Below, piece by piece: positions 1-7,954 of a stretch of DNA of 17,428 nucleotides (position 1 is the first letter of the stretch; every line of letters starts with the position of its first letter). A program made the translations under genes and the position numbers. The DNA is taken from assembly GCA_902489965.1 (NCBI GenBank), contig CABUCA010000044.1:1-17428 (forward strand). The letters run 5' to 3'. This DNA comes from an uncultured Collinsella sp. Lineage in GTDB: Bacteria > Actinomycetota > Coriobacteriia > Coriobacteriales > Coriobacteriaceae. The notes beneath the pieces are model-generated. The model had not been told where the DNA came from. It ran no database searches and saw only the letters and a list, made by a program, of their open reading frames with translations.

Positions 1-1
1 T

Positions 2-68
2 ACGAAAACCTTGCGCCCGGCCTTCGGCGGCGCGGCCTGCGGTGACTTTGGGCAGCCCGGGTTTTCGT
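2..68. repeat. Inverted repeat at the left edge of the window
   Basis: A 9-base inverted repeat (acgaaaacc at 2-10, ggttttcgt at 60-68) encloses about 49 GC-rich bases. It lies downstream of the aminotransferase on the minus strand. No U-tract makes it a convincing terminator and no gene is supportable in bases 1-129. It may belong to an element cut by the window edge. Confidence 0.3.
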
Positions 69-129
69 TAGCTGACGCCCCCACTCATAATGCTTGGGTC
101 GGTGGGCTGATGTGTTGCGTCCCGCTGGG

Positions 130-1266
130 CTATAAGGTCGAAATGAAGGTGGACAGGCGATTTAGGCCTTCGTCCAGATCTTGGTCGGAAACGCAGTAGC
201 TTAAGCGGATGTGGCCTTCGGTTCCGAAGCAGTCTCCCGGGACTAGGGCTACGTTTGCTTCTTTGATGGCTTTGATGCAGAAGTCTTCGCTGGTTAGGCC
301 GAACTTTTTGATGCTCGGGAAAGTATAGAAGGCTCCTGCGGGCTCTACTACGTCGAGGCCCATGGCGTTTAAGGCTTCGAGTACGCGCTCGCGGCGGGCT
401 CGGTAGACTTTTAGCATGGGGGTTGGGTCGACGGTGAGGGCTCGGGCTGCGCCATCCATCTCAAAGGAGACGGCGCTCGATACTAGGTATTGATGGGCCT
501 TTGCGATCTCGGCGATGACGGGGGCTGCGGCTGCGAGCCAGCCCAAGCGCCAGCCGGTCATAGCCCAGGGCTTGGAGAAGCTCTCGATGACTACCGTCTG
601 CTCACGAAGCTCCGGGTGGCGCTGGGCAAAGCGCTCGTAGCCGTCCACGTAGACCAGGCGGTTGTATACGTCGTCGCAGATCACGTAGATGCCCGTCTGC
701 TCCGCCACGTGTGCCACGGCGTCGAGCGATGCTGCGTTGAGGATGCAGCCCGTGGGGTTGTTGGGCGAGCAGATGACGATGGCCTTGGTCGCCGGCGTCA
801 CGCAAGCACGAAGCGCATCCTCGTCAATCTGAAATTGCGCAGGCTCCGTATCCAAAAAGACCGCTTTGGCGTGGTTGGCCACGACGATGCTCTCGTACAG
901 GCCAAAGGCCGGCGTGGGGATAATGACCTCGTCGCCGGGGTTGAGCATGGCCATGAATGTTGCCGACAGGGCCTCGGTCGCGCCGTCGGTCAGGATGACC
1001 TCGTCGGCCGAAAACGTAAGGCCCGCGTCCCCCATGTAGGCAGATAACGCCTCACGCAGGGCGGGGCGACCGTTGTTGGGCGGATAGTGCGTGTCACCGC
1101 GGTCCAGTGCGGCGGTCACCTCGGCACTAATCACATCGGGCGTGGGAAAATCGGGCTCGCCAAGCGCAAGCGCGATGCACCCCGGGTGCTGGGCGGCGAG
1201 CGCGTTGATCCGGCGGATACCGGAGGGCTTGAGCGTGGCAAGCGAGGTATTCATGGGCAGACGCAT
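130..1266 (-). CDS. Class I/II PLP-dependent aminotransferase (aspartate/PatA-like)
   Basis: A complete 378-residue fold-type I aminotransferase, cytosolic, moving an amino group between an amino acid and a 2-oxo acid. Visible family marks in order are the substrate-loop GEPDFPTP (36-43), a SPNNPTG motif (168-173), the PLP-contacting Asp/Tyr pair in CDDVY (197-201), and SFSKPWAMTGWRLGW with Schiff-base Lys232. A conserved GHIRLSY carrying the carboxylate-binding Arg sits near the C-terminus. Length is normal for the family. The start is the first Met, because GAAAGGA lies four bases upstream; Met5 is an alternative without a better site. It is divergent from the flavodoxin-like gene across a 93-bp gap. 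Exact substrate (aspartate, aromatic or N-acetyl-diaminopimelate type) cannot be told from sequence alone. Confidence 0.93.
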   Translation of the reverse strand: MRLPMNTSLATLKPSGIRRINALAAQHPGCIALALGEPDFPTPDVISAEVTAALDRGDTHYPPNNGRPALREALSAYMGDAGLTFSADEVILTDGATEALSATFMAMLNPGDEVIIPTPAFGLYESIVVANHAKAVFLDTEPAQFQIDEDALRACVTPATKAIVICSPNNPTGCILNAASLDAVAHVAEQTGIYVICDDVYNRLVYVDGYERFAQRHPELREQTVVIESFSKPWAMTGWRLGWLAAAAPVIAEIAKAHQYLVSSAVSFEMDGAARALTVDPTPMLKVYRARRERVLEALNAMGLDVVEPAGAFYTFPSIKKFGLTSEDFCIKAIKEANVALVPGDCFGTEGHIRLSYCVSDQDLDEGLNRLSTFISTL

Positions 1267-1359
1267 GGCGTTCCTTTCGTAAGGGTTGCACTAGGATAGC
1301 GCGGCGGGGCGCCACCAGACGGTGTAACCTAAACGGAAACGAGCCGGAAAGGAGATGGC

Positions 1360-2016
1360 ATGGAGACGACCGCGCGCGGCGACGTACCAAAAACACTGCA
1401 CACCGTTGCGTATATCAGTATTCCCAATAGCGCCGATCTTGATTTTTTGCTCTGGGACCTGCAGAATGCCATCGCCGCCTATGCTCAACTTTCCGGCACC
1501 GCACTCCCCCGCCCGGTCGACTTGAAGGCAAATGACGCCGGCAGCGTTGCCGATGGCATCGTGCTGGCCATTGAAGATGTGGCTGACGATGAGACGTTGA
1601 CAGCCATCGAGCAGGCGCTTGAGCGCTTTGGCGGTACGAGAACGCGCGTCTATGTCGCGATTCGAGCCGCACAAGAGGGCACTGAGCAGGCGCGTGGGAC
1701 CGCCGTTCGCCTGCACAAGGCATGTGAGCGCCATGGCCAATTGTGGTGTGGCGGCGTTGCCATCTGCGCCGGCAGCGGCATTGCGGCGCTTCGTCGCTCT
1801 CCGCGCATGGGACTCTTGCGGCGACCGTTTTCTGAGGCCATGGACAAGCTCGTGGGCGCCGTTCGCATGGGATGTTCCGTCGAACACGCGCAAAAGCTCG
1901 GTGGTGCCGCAACGGGTGGCGTCGACACCGACGGCATGGTGCGCGCCACGTCTGCACTGCCCACACCGATCTGGCACGCCGTTATGAGGCATCTTGCCGA
2001 GCACTCAAACTGCTAA
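1360..2016 (+). CDS. Flavodoxin-fold oxidoreductase-like protein, degenerate
   Basis: A 218-residue soluble protein. The start is well set: AAAGGAG lies five bases before the ATG. The second half resembles the C-terminal part of NAD(P)H-dependent flavodoxin-fold oxidoreductases: a beta strand (VYVAIRAAQEGTEQA, about 107-121), a helix, then LWCGGVAICAGSGI (about 128-141) and a basic SPRMGLLRRPFSEAMDKL stretch. In typical relatives the strand ends in an Asn-Cys-Gly-Phe-Tyr-Glu type loop. Here that loop is replaced, and the N-terminal flavin-binding GSP motif is not obvious, so FMN binding may be lost. Its stop overlaps the convergent DNA glycosylase stop by 4 bp. The family call rests on remembered pattern similarity; the gene itself is likely real given its RBS, length and codon use. 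Confidence 0.6.
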   Translation: METTARGDVPKTLHTVAYISIPNSADLDFLLWDLQNAIAAYAQLSGTALPRPVDLKANDAGSVADGIVLAIEDVADDETLTAIEQALERFGGTRTRVYVAIRAAQEGTEQARGTAVRLHKACERHGQLWCGGVAICAGSGIAALRRSPRMGLLRRPFSEAMDKLVGAVRMGCSVEHAQKLGGAATGGVDTDGMVRATSALPTPIWHAVMRHLAEHSNC

Positions 2017-2582
2017 ATCGAAAAAGCCTGCCAATCAGCGGCGCCGCTCCACCGCTCAACAAGCCGCTCCAGGCGCCAGGCGGCATTGGCAGGACTTGTC
2101 GAGGGCAGGACGACGGCAGGCAACCCCGTCCGATCTTGCAAGTAGCGTTTGTAGAGTCGCCCTGCCGTACCGCCGTTACAGACAACGACCTCGATCGACG
2201 CGGCATCGGTAATGCGCTCGATATGTGCCGGCACAACGTTGCGGATGCTCGCGTCGCTCGAGCCCTTAATGTCGCAGCTCTCGATTGCATCCCACAGGGC
2301 CACGCCGCCGTTCAGCAGCATGGCCCGCTTGGCGGCAATGGAGGCATCGAGCATCGCGGGCTCACCGCTTGCCAAAGGATCGCCCTCGTTGGGCGGAACA
2401 GGCACACCGAGGCACGCGGCCATCACGCGCCAAAAGCGATTCTGAGGGTTGCCGTAATAAAAGGCATTGGCGCGCGAAAGCACCGAGGGAAACGACCCCA
2501 GCACCAAAACGCGCGAGTGCTGGTCGAACACAGGCTCAAACCCATGCTCAATATGTTGATAGCCCTCGTCAGACGCTGCCAT
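2013..2582 (-). CDS. DNA-deoxyinosine (hypoxanthine) glycosylase, UDG superfamily family 6
   Basis: A 189-residue base-excision repair enzyme that removes hypoxanthine, the deaminated adenine base, from DNA. The UDG-fold motif 1 is visible as VLGSFPSVLS (27-36), followed by the family-6 signature FYYGNPQNRFW (41-51). The C-terminal substrate-loop motif is LPSTSPANA (159-167). Length is normal for the family. It starts three bases after the GH13 stop codon, with GAGGG eight bases before the ATG inside the end of that gene, so the two are probably co-transcribed. Their functional link is not obvious. Its stop overlaps the stop of the convergent flavodoxin-like gene. Assignment to family 6 is firm from the motifs; substrate range is inferred. 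Confidence 0.88.
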   Translation of the reverse strand: MAASDEGYQHIEHGFEPVFDQHSRVLVLGSFPSVLSRANAFYYGNPQNRFWRVMAACLGVPVPPNEGDPLASGEPAMLDASIAAKRAMLLNGGVALWDAIESCDIKGSSDASIRNVVPAHIERITDAASIEVVVCNGGTAGRLYKRYLQDRTGLPAVVLPSTSPANAAWRLERLVERWSGAADWQAFSI

Positions 2583-2585
2583 GGC

Positions 2586-3962
2586 CTAGGCCCTCAGCAG
2601 ATAACGCACCTCGTAGGGTGCAAGCTCAAGGGTGCCCGTCAGCTCGACCGTGGGCGCATCGTCGGCAAGCAGATCGACAAAGGAGCCGTTGAGCTCGCCG
2701 GTGCCAAAGGTGTAAGGCTCGTCCACGGCGTTCACCGCCACGAGCACCGTCGCACCGTCACAAGCGCGTTCGAACAGCAGCTGCTTATTCTGGATCACCA
2801 CGTTGCGATAGGCACCGTAGTTGAGAGCACGGGCAGCCGCGTCGTCGGCCGAGCGAAGGTGCGCAAGCTGCGTGATGAACGCCGTCAGCTCGTTGGGCGC
2901 AGGCTCATTGAGCGCAGGTCGCAGCGCCCAGTCGCCATCGGGGCCACCCTTTTCGCCGGCAATTCCCCACTCGCTGCCATAGTAGACGCACGGGATGCCC
3001 GGCATGCCAAAGAGCATGCCGTAGGCGGGACGCAGACACGACTTGTCGGTGAGGATACTTGCCAGGCGCGGCACATCGTGGTTGTCGACAAACGACAGCA
3101 GATGTTTGCCGCGGTAGATGCACCACGGATCGCCGCCAAACTGGCGGTGCAGCGAATGGGCGATCTCGAACATGTTGACCGAGTTAAAGCTGGAGTACAG
3201 GCCCTTGTAGCACTCGTAGTTGGTGCAGGAGTCGAGCATCTCGTCGTTGACGATTTGGTTGTAGTCGCCGTGGAGCGTCTCGCCGATCAGCACAAAGTCG
3301 GGCTTGAGCTCACGGGTAAAGGCGTGCAGGCGGCGCATAAAGTCGCGGTCGAGCATATAGGCAACGTCCAGGCGCAGGCCGTCGACGCCAAAGACCTCGG
3401 CCCAGCGGCGCACGGACTCGAGCAGGTAATCGACCACAGCGGGATTTTGCAGGTTGAGCTTCACAAGCTCAAAATGGCCTTCCCAGCCCTCGTACCAAAA
3501 GCCATCGCCATAGCAGGAATCGCCGTCAAAGCTAATGTGGAACCAGTCCTTGTACGGCGAGTCCCACTTGCGCTCCTGCACATCGCGGAAGGCCCAAAAA
3601 CCGCGGCCGACGTGGTTGAAGACGGCATCGAGCACCACGCGGATGCCATGGGCATGCAGCGTGTCGCATACGGCGGCAAAGTCGGCGTCCCCACCCAGGC
3701 GACGGTCGATATGGCGCAGGCTGCGTGTATCGTAGCTGTGGCTATCAGATTCGAGCGGTGGGTTGATGAGCACAGCGCCAACGCCGAGTTCCTGCATGTA
3801 GTCGGCCCACTTGGCGATTTTCATAATGGGAGCATCGGGGTTAGGAGCAACGTTGACGGCCTGGGCAAGCTCGTCCTCGGCAACGGGTGCGGCGTTTTCG
3901 CGCGGAGCCCCGCAAAAGCCCAGCGGATAGATCTGATAGAACGTCGTCTCGTATGCCCACAT
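2586..3962 (-). CDS. Intracellular alpha-amylase-family glycoside hydrolase (GH13)
   Basis: A 458-residue (beta/alpha)8-barrel enzyme with all four GH13 regions: DAVFNHVG (112-119), GLRLDVA (195-201, nucleophile Asp199), GETLHG (227-232, acid/base Glu228) and FVDNHD (291-296, transition-state Asp296). A short C-terminal beta domain follows. There is no signal peptide or cell-wall anchor, so it should act in the cytosol on imported malto- or isomalto-oligosaccharides rather than on starch outside the cell. The start is supported by GGGAGG five bases upstream. The DNA glycosylase gene follows at 3 bp. A TACAAT at 3998-4003 could be its -10, but no good -35 is seen. Precise subfamily (maltodextrin glucosidase, neopullulanase or amylase) cannot be fixed by eye. 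Confidence 0.92.
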   Translation of the reverse strand: MWAYETTFYQIYPLGFCGAPRENAAPVAEDELAQAVNVAPNPDAPIMKIAKWADYMQELGVGAVLINPPLESDSHSYDTRSLRHIDRRLGGDADFAAVCDTLHAHGIRVVLDAVFNHVGRGFWAFRDVQERKWDSPYKDWFHISFDGDSCYGDGFWYEGWEGHFELVKLNLQNPAVVDYLLESVRRWAEVFGVDGLRLDVAYMLDRDFMRRLHAFTRELKPDFVLIGETLHGDYNQIVNDEMLDSCTNYECYKGLYSSFNSVNMFEIAHSLHRQFGGDPWCIYRGKHLLSFVDNHDVPRLASILTDKSCLRPAYGMLFGMPGIPCVYYGSEWGIAGEKGGPDGDWALRPALNEPAPNELTAFITQLAHLRSADDAAARALNYGAYRNVVIQNKQLLFERACDGATVLVAVNAVDEPYTFGTGELNGSFVDLLADDAPTVELTGTLELAPYEVRYLLRA

Positions 3963-4033
3963 AGCAACCTCCCGGTAAGCTCAACACAACGACATCCATT
4001 GTATGCCCAGCTTGTATCCTCTCCCCCAAAATA

Positions 4034-4100
4034 AGTTGCGGTGGAATAGTTCCTGTCTGGGCCTTCAGAAGCCTTAAACAGGAACTATTCCACCGCAACT
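4034..4100. repeat. Perfect 23-bp stem hairpin, probable terminator or intergenic repeat element
   Basis: Bases 4034-4056 and 4078-4100 are exact reverse complements (23 of 23), with a 21-base loop that can extend the stem through GGC/GCC and TT/AA pairs. On the minus strand the stem is followed by TTATTTT, and it begins 15 bases after the MFS stop, so it can serve as that gene's rho-independent terminator. The stem is much longer than termination needs and its end sequence recurs in part at 13755-13768. This suggests a mobile or dispersed intergenic element used as a terminator. Confidence 0.8.
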
Positions 4101-4115
4101 GATGAGGGGACGTGA

Positions 4116-5312
4116 TTAGGCGACGGGCTTGGCGCGGCGGATGGCCGGAAACAGCACGGTGATGGCGAGGATGACGCCCACGACGGCAATCGCCCCGCCC
4201 GCGAAGCCGATCCAAGCGATACCGGGACCCGAAACCACGGCGCCGCCGATTGCGGTGCCCGTGCCAATACCGAGGTTAAACAGGCCCGAGAAGATCGACA
4301 TGGCGACGGCTGACGAATCTGCCGGCGTGTGCTTGATGAGCTCGGCCTGGAACGCCACATTGAAGGCCGTGGCGCAGCAGCCCCACAGTGCGCAGACGGC
4401 AAGCACTGTCACGAGCGACGATGCGGCCGGCCCCATGAGCAGCAGGGCCACCGGCACGCCGGAGAGCGTGATAGCAAGGAACGGAAAACGGTGCCCGTCG
4501 AACAGGCGGCTGAACAGCCAGCTGCCCACCAAGCCGGAACAGCCAAACGCCGTCAGCGTCATGGTGATGGCGCCCGCATCGACGTGCGCGACCTGCGCCA
4601 GGAAGGGCTCGATATAGCTGTAGCTTGCGTAATAGCCGGTCGCCATGAAGACCGTGACTGCGTAGAGCGCGATGAGGAGCGGGTTCTTGAGCAGCTCGGG
4701 CAGCTGTTTGACGGTAAAGCGCTCACCCGCCGGCATGGCTGGGAACACCGCTGCCTGGTAGACGACCGCGATGGCTGAGAGGCCCCCGACCACGGCAAAC
4801 GTCATGCGCCAGCCCACGGCCAAGCCAATGGCGCGACCGAGAGGCAGGCCAAAGATCTGCGCGATGGACGAGCCCGTGGCGATCATGCTGATGGCGAGCG
4901 CGCCGTGGCGAGTGTCGACCAGGCGCGAGGCCATAATCGAGGCGACTGACCAGAACACGGCATGTGCGCAAGCGACCACCAGGCGCGCGCAGACCAGGAT
5001 GGGATAGGTCGGCGCCACAGCGGACAGGAACTGACCGAGCGAGAACACGGCCAGCACGCCCAGCAGCATCCGCTTGAACTCGAAGCGCGAGGCAAACACC
5101 ATGAGCGGCAACGACAGCAGCATGACGCCCCAGGCATAGACCGAGATCATGATGCCAGCTTGGGCCTCGGTGAGCGAAAACGATGCAGCGATGTCGGTCA
5201 GCAGGCCGATGGGCATGAACTCCGACGTGTTGAACACGAACGCGCAGCAGGTGAGCCCGATGAGCGGGAGCCACTGCCTGAGCGTGATGCCGTCTTGCTT
5301 TGTTTGAGCCAT
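4116..5312 (-). CDS. MFS efflux transporter, SotB/AraJ-like (DHA1 group)
   Basis: A 398-residue inner-membrane protein with the twelve hydrophobic segments of the major facilitator superfamily. Blocks resembling E. coli SotB are visible: FVFNTSEFMPIGLLTDIA near residues 25-42, a CAHAVFWSVAS block, GLPLGRAIG with GWRMTF, and the SYIEPF block in the seventh segment region. SotB-type proteins export sugars such as arabinose or IPTG-like compounds by proton antiport; the physiological substrate here is unknown. GGAGAGG lies nine bases before the chosen ATG and a TATAAT box sits about 40 bases upstream. The gene appears monocistronic, bounded downstream by the 23-bp hairpin. General drug efflux is an alternative role. 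Confidence 0.85.
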   Translation of the reverse strand: MAQTKQDGITLRQWLPLIGLTCCAFVFNTSEFMPIGLLTDIAASFSLTEAQAGIMISVYAWGVMLLSLPLMVFASRFEFKRMLLGVLAVFSLGQFLSAVAPTYPILVCARLVVACAHAVFWSVASIMASRLVDTRHGALAISMIATGSSIAQIFGLPLGRAIGLAVGWRMTFAVVGGLSAIAVVYQAAVFPAMPAGERFTVKQLPELLKNPLLIALYAVTVFMATGYYASYSYIEPFLAQVAHVDAGAITMTLTAFGCSGLVGSWLFSRLFDGHRFPFLAITLSGVPVALLLMGPAASSLVTVLAVCALWGCCATAFNVAFQAELIKHTPADSSAVAMSIFSGLFNLGIGTGTAIGGAVVSGPGIAWIGFAGGAIAVVGVILAITVLFPAIRRAKPVA

Positions 5313-5349
5313 ATAGGAAAACCTCTCCGATTATCTTGAGCGGTGGGCG

Positions 5350-5355
5350 ATTATA
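5350..5355 (-). promoter_or_regulatory. -10 box (TATAAT) for the MFS gene
   Basis: The minus strand reads TATAAT here, 37 bases upstream of the MFS start codon. No strong -35 is present at 16-18 bases, so it may need an activator. The rest of 5313-5487 is moderately AT-rich and holds no supportable gene. Confidence 0.5.
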
Positions 5356-5487
5356 GCAATGAGAAGTCTATAAAATGAGCAACAAAAGAATTCTTGGAAA
5401 ACGATTGTTAACAAACGGCGCGCCAATTCTGCTTAGAAAGCAAGGTACGCAGGAACTCAATGTCGAAAACGCGGCTTCATCTTCGGG

Positions 5488-6315
5488 CTATCGATCCTGC
5501 TCGGATACGCACAAGGACACCCCCATGAGCACGTCAATTTCGAGCCAACTCGCAACCGCACAATGAACTAGCAAAAGCAGCATATAAGCAAACGCCCCAT
5601 AATAAAGTCCCTCATGCACAAGCGCCGTCACTGAAAGTGCCGACGGCAGCGCCGCACTCGAAACTACCCATCCAACAAGAACCTGGATAGCGCAACTTGC
5701 AACCAGGTTCCATGCCACCAGCAGCGTTGCGGGACGCGCGATTTCTCTCCAGGAGGAACGAAGCACCGTGACCGAACGCATGATGTAGCGTGGTGCAAAC
5801 CGAATGCCTCGTAGTCCCCTCTGCTCCACGTCCGCATCTTCAATTAACACGAATACGAACGACGCGGAAAGAAGCGTCACGATTACTGCCACCACAAGCG
5901 AGCACAACACCCCGAGCTGACCGCTCGCAAGCGAGGCAAAGACTACAATTGCCGATAAAATCAAGTGAACCAAATAAATTAGCAGCGCCCCAGAAATCTG
6001 GAGGGGAACCGTCGAGGCCAAGAGATAAACCGGAGGGGTTCGAGCAGGTTGCACCGTCTCTTTGGACCGGTCGACGGCAAATAATGAAAAAGCCACATTC
6101 GATAGAAGCAGGTTTAAAAAGGCCGCGACCACAGTGCAAATAAGCGTAATGGACGGATTGATATAGGCGAGCTCAGTTGCAACGTTTGATACACCAATTT
6201 GAAGCGCGCTCATAACAAACAAGGGGATATATAACGCCATCGTGCAGCCACTCCGGCATTCCTTCGCCCGATCGCCCGATTCCAGAAAGACATTGAAGTT
6301 CTCTCGCAAGTTCAC
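5488..6315 (-). CDS. Unrecognised polytopic membrane protein
   Basis: A 275-residue protein I cannot assign to a family. It has a short charged N-terminus (about 1-25, with DRAKECRSG), then about six hydrophobic segments near 26-48, 52-80, 95-125, 128-155, 195-220 and 230-260. A basic cytoplasmic-looking stretch separates the fourth and fifth segments. There are no catalytic motifs or signal peptidase site. The chosen start is GTG at 6315, with only a weak GGGT upstream; ATG at 6240 would remove the charged N-terminus and is the main alternative. It lies 90 bases after the GH4 stop on the same strand and could be the last gene of that transcript. Base composition is patchier and more AT-rich in places (for example 6061-6120) than in the flanking GH13 and MFS genes. 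Confidence 0.6.
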   Translation of the reverse strand: MNLRENFNVFLESGDRAKECRSGCTMALYIPLFVMSALQIGVSNVATELAYINPSITLICTVVAAFLNLLLSNVAFSLFAVDRSKETVQPARTPPVYLLASTVPLQISGALLIYLVHLILSAIVVFASLASGQLGVLCSLVVAVIVTLLSASFVFVLIEDADVEQRGLRGIRFAPRYIMRSVTVLRSSWREIARPATLLVAWNLVASCAIQVLVGWVVSSAALPSALSVTALVHEGLYYGAFAYMLLLLVHCAVASWLEIDVLMGVSLCVSEQDR

Positions 6316-6405
6316 TCTATACCCGTTTTCTTACTAAGCAGGGCGAACGGGCGCCAATATAAACGCCGGTCCGCCCATCCATAATTTCTAGTTTTAACGT
6401 CCAGA

Positions 6406-7779
6406 CTAGTCTGTCCAGCCGTCGATGTAGTCGCGGTTAAGCTCAAAGTACTGCGCGGCGATATCTTTCGCCAAGGAGTACGAATTAACGAGCGGGTGCA
6501 TCGCGAGGCTCTCGACAATGTCGCGCTTCGATCGGTTAACGATGCCACGCGCCACGGTGCGCTCGTAGTACTTGACGCGACGAATCAATTCGAGGTTTCC
6601 CGCGGGCACAGAATCGGCTTCGACGCGATGCGGCACGCAGCCATCGGTGGAGATATCGCACGTTGACTCAATGACATCTGTATCGAGAAGGCCGGGGATG
6701 GCGCCATTGTTGGGGGTGCACAGGATCATCTGCTGCGTCTTGCCAGAGCGAGCAATATCCATGAAGCGGAGCGCGACACCTGCGTATCCGCCAGCATCTT
6801 TGCCGTACACGTCAAACGTCCACGGCTTGTCGCGATGAATACCCGTCTCGGCCGCCATGTAGTTGTTTTCGCGCATTCCGTACCACTTCTCAAAGCACGC
6901 GAGGCCTTTTTCGAAGTCGTTCTCAATATCGATAGATGCAAGCTCGCTCGTCATTTCTCGATTAATTTCTTCGATTAGTTCACCGCGCGTCTGGGGCGAA
7001 GAGAGAACGTTGGCAACGGCGCGCTCGCGATAGTAGAAATAGTATAGGTACTCATTTGGCACGCATCCGCGATTTAGGACGAGGTCCTTCTCGAAGAACC
7101 TAAGATCTGTATGAGCATATGCCCCGTCGTCGTGGATCAAGTCGGACATGATGTCCTCGCCGTCAACCGTCACATTGCGGAAGAACGAGAGGTGGTTGAG
7201 TCCATAGCACTCGCCCTGAACCGATGCGGGATCAACGCCTTTATACTCGGCAAACTGATGCAACATGCCCGAGGGAGCATCGCAAATGCCATAAGTAAAA
7301 TCATAGCCCATATCGCGTAGGGCCTGAGATACGACGCCAGCGGGATTAGTAAAGTTAAACACCTTGACGTCCGGCTTTGCGTACTTCTTGATTAACTCGC
7401 AATACGAAGCAAGCGCAGGGACGGAGCGCATGGCAAAAGACACGCCGGCTGCGCCAGTCGTCTCTTGGCCAAGAACCCCATGCGAAAGAGCAATGCGCTC
7501 ATCGCGAACGCGCATATGGTCCCCACCGACGCGAATCGTCGTGATCACGTAATCGGCGTCCTTAACGGCCTCGACTGCATCGCCCGTCAGTGAAAAATTA
7601 AGCGTGGGGCAAAGCATGCCCGAGACATGGGCGGCAAGGCCACCGTAGATGCGCAGCTTCTCGGGATCATTGTCCATAAACACAAGTTCGTCGATTCCAA
7701 GCGATGACGCCTGCTGGGCTATGCTCTTTGCCAAAAACATGGAGCGGACGCCACCGCCACCTATGACCGTAAGTTTCAT
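6406..7779 (-). CDS. glvA: GH4 6-phospho-glycosidase, probably 6-phospho-alpha-glucosidase
   Basis: A 457-residue NAD- and metal-dependent family 4 hydrolase of the cytosol. Seen in order: the dinucleotide-binding glycine run VIGGGGVRS (5-13), NFTNPAG (142-148), GICDAP with metal-ligand Cys166 (164-169), and GLNHLSF with metal-ligand His196 (193-199). In this family CDMP-type motifs mark 6-phospho-alpha-glucosidases (GlvA/AglB) and CNVP-type mark 6-phospho-beta-glucosidases; CDAP with Asp167 points to the alpha group. The open frame extends 67 codons upstream, but ATG at 7779 is preferred because it begins directly at the Rossmann strand and has GGGGG seven bases upstream. Divergent from an RpiR regulator and near an alpha-glucoside-type PTS, as in the Bacillus glv locus. 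Alpha versus beta specificity is inferred. Confidence 0.88.
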   Translation of the reverse strand: MKLTVIGGGGVRSMFLAKSIAQQASSLGIDELVFMDNDPEKLRIYGGLAAHVSGMLCPTLNFSLTGDAVEAVKDADYVITTIRVGGDHMRVRDERIALSHGVLGQETTGAAGVSFAMRSVPALASYCELIKKYAKPDVKVFNFTNPAGVVSQALRDMGYDFTYGICDAPSGMLHQFAEYKGVDPASVQGECYGLNHLSFFRNVTVDGEDIMSDLIHDDGAYAHTDLRFFEKDLVLNRGCVPNEYLYYFYYRERAVANVLSSPQTRGELIEEINREMTSELASIDIENDFEKGLACFEKWYGMRENNYMAAETGIHRDKPWTFDVYGKDAGGYAGVALRFMDIARSGKTQQMILCTPNNGAIPGLLDTDVIESTCDISTDGCVPHRVEADSVPAGNLELIRRVKYYERTVARGIVNRSKRDIVESLAMHPLVNSYSLAKDIAAQYFELNRDYIDGWTD

Positions 7780-7808
7780 ATCGAAACCCCCAATTAGCAC
7801 ATTCAATA

Positions 7809-7838
7809 TTGCATGGTTCGCCTGTGTTTGGATATTGT
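7809..7838 (+). promoter_or_regulatory. Candidate promoter for the RpiR regulator gene
   Basis: TTGCAT (7809-7814) and TATTGT (7833-7838) are separated by 18 bases on the plus strand, giving a leader of about 110 bases before the regulator start. Both boxes are imperfect. On the opposite strand the same stretch must carry the GH4 promoter, which I could not place with confidence. Confidence 0.35.
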
Positions 7839-7851
7839 ATCCAGCATGGAG

Positions 7852-7926
7852 GGCCGCTTCCCGCCCCGGTTGCAAGGCGGGAAAGGAATTCCCCAAGGAG
7901 TTATTATTTACGCAACGGAAGCGGCC
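7852..7926 (+). repeat. Nested inverted repeats in the RpiR leader
   Basis: Bases 7852-7861 (ggccgcttcc) and 7917-7926 (ggaagcggcc) are exact 10-base reverse complements. An inner hairpin, ttcccgcc at 7858-7865 with ggcgggaa at 7876-7883, overlaps the left arm. Only one of the two can form at once, so the leader could switch structures; as DNA they could instead be regulator sites. The stretch lies between the two divergent starts. Confidence 0.45.
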
Positions 7927-7954
7927 ACACACGTCCGGCGGGAAGGAAGCACCG

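Noticed and set aside
11..199. Short plus-strand frame at the window start
   Set aside because: It overlaps the aminotransferase end antisense, has no ribosome site and no family resemblance.
1872..4034. A 720-codon open frame on the plus strand
   Set aside because: It is antisense to the DNA glycosylase and GH13 genes, whose catalytic motifs are intact; its translation is low-complexity and His/Arg/Ala/Val-rich without a domain. It is a by-product of GC-rich codon bias.
5375..5566. Small plus-strand open frame of about 63 codons
   Set aside because: It runs across the MFS upstream region into the 3-prime end of the membrane protein gene, lacks a clear ribosome site and shows no recognisable features.
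6312..6548. A 78-codon minus-strand frame overlapping the membrane protein start by 4 bases
   Set aside because: The overlap looks like coupling, but most of the frame lies inside the GH4 gene in another frame and the translation is Ser/Thr/Arg-rich without features.
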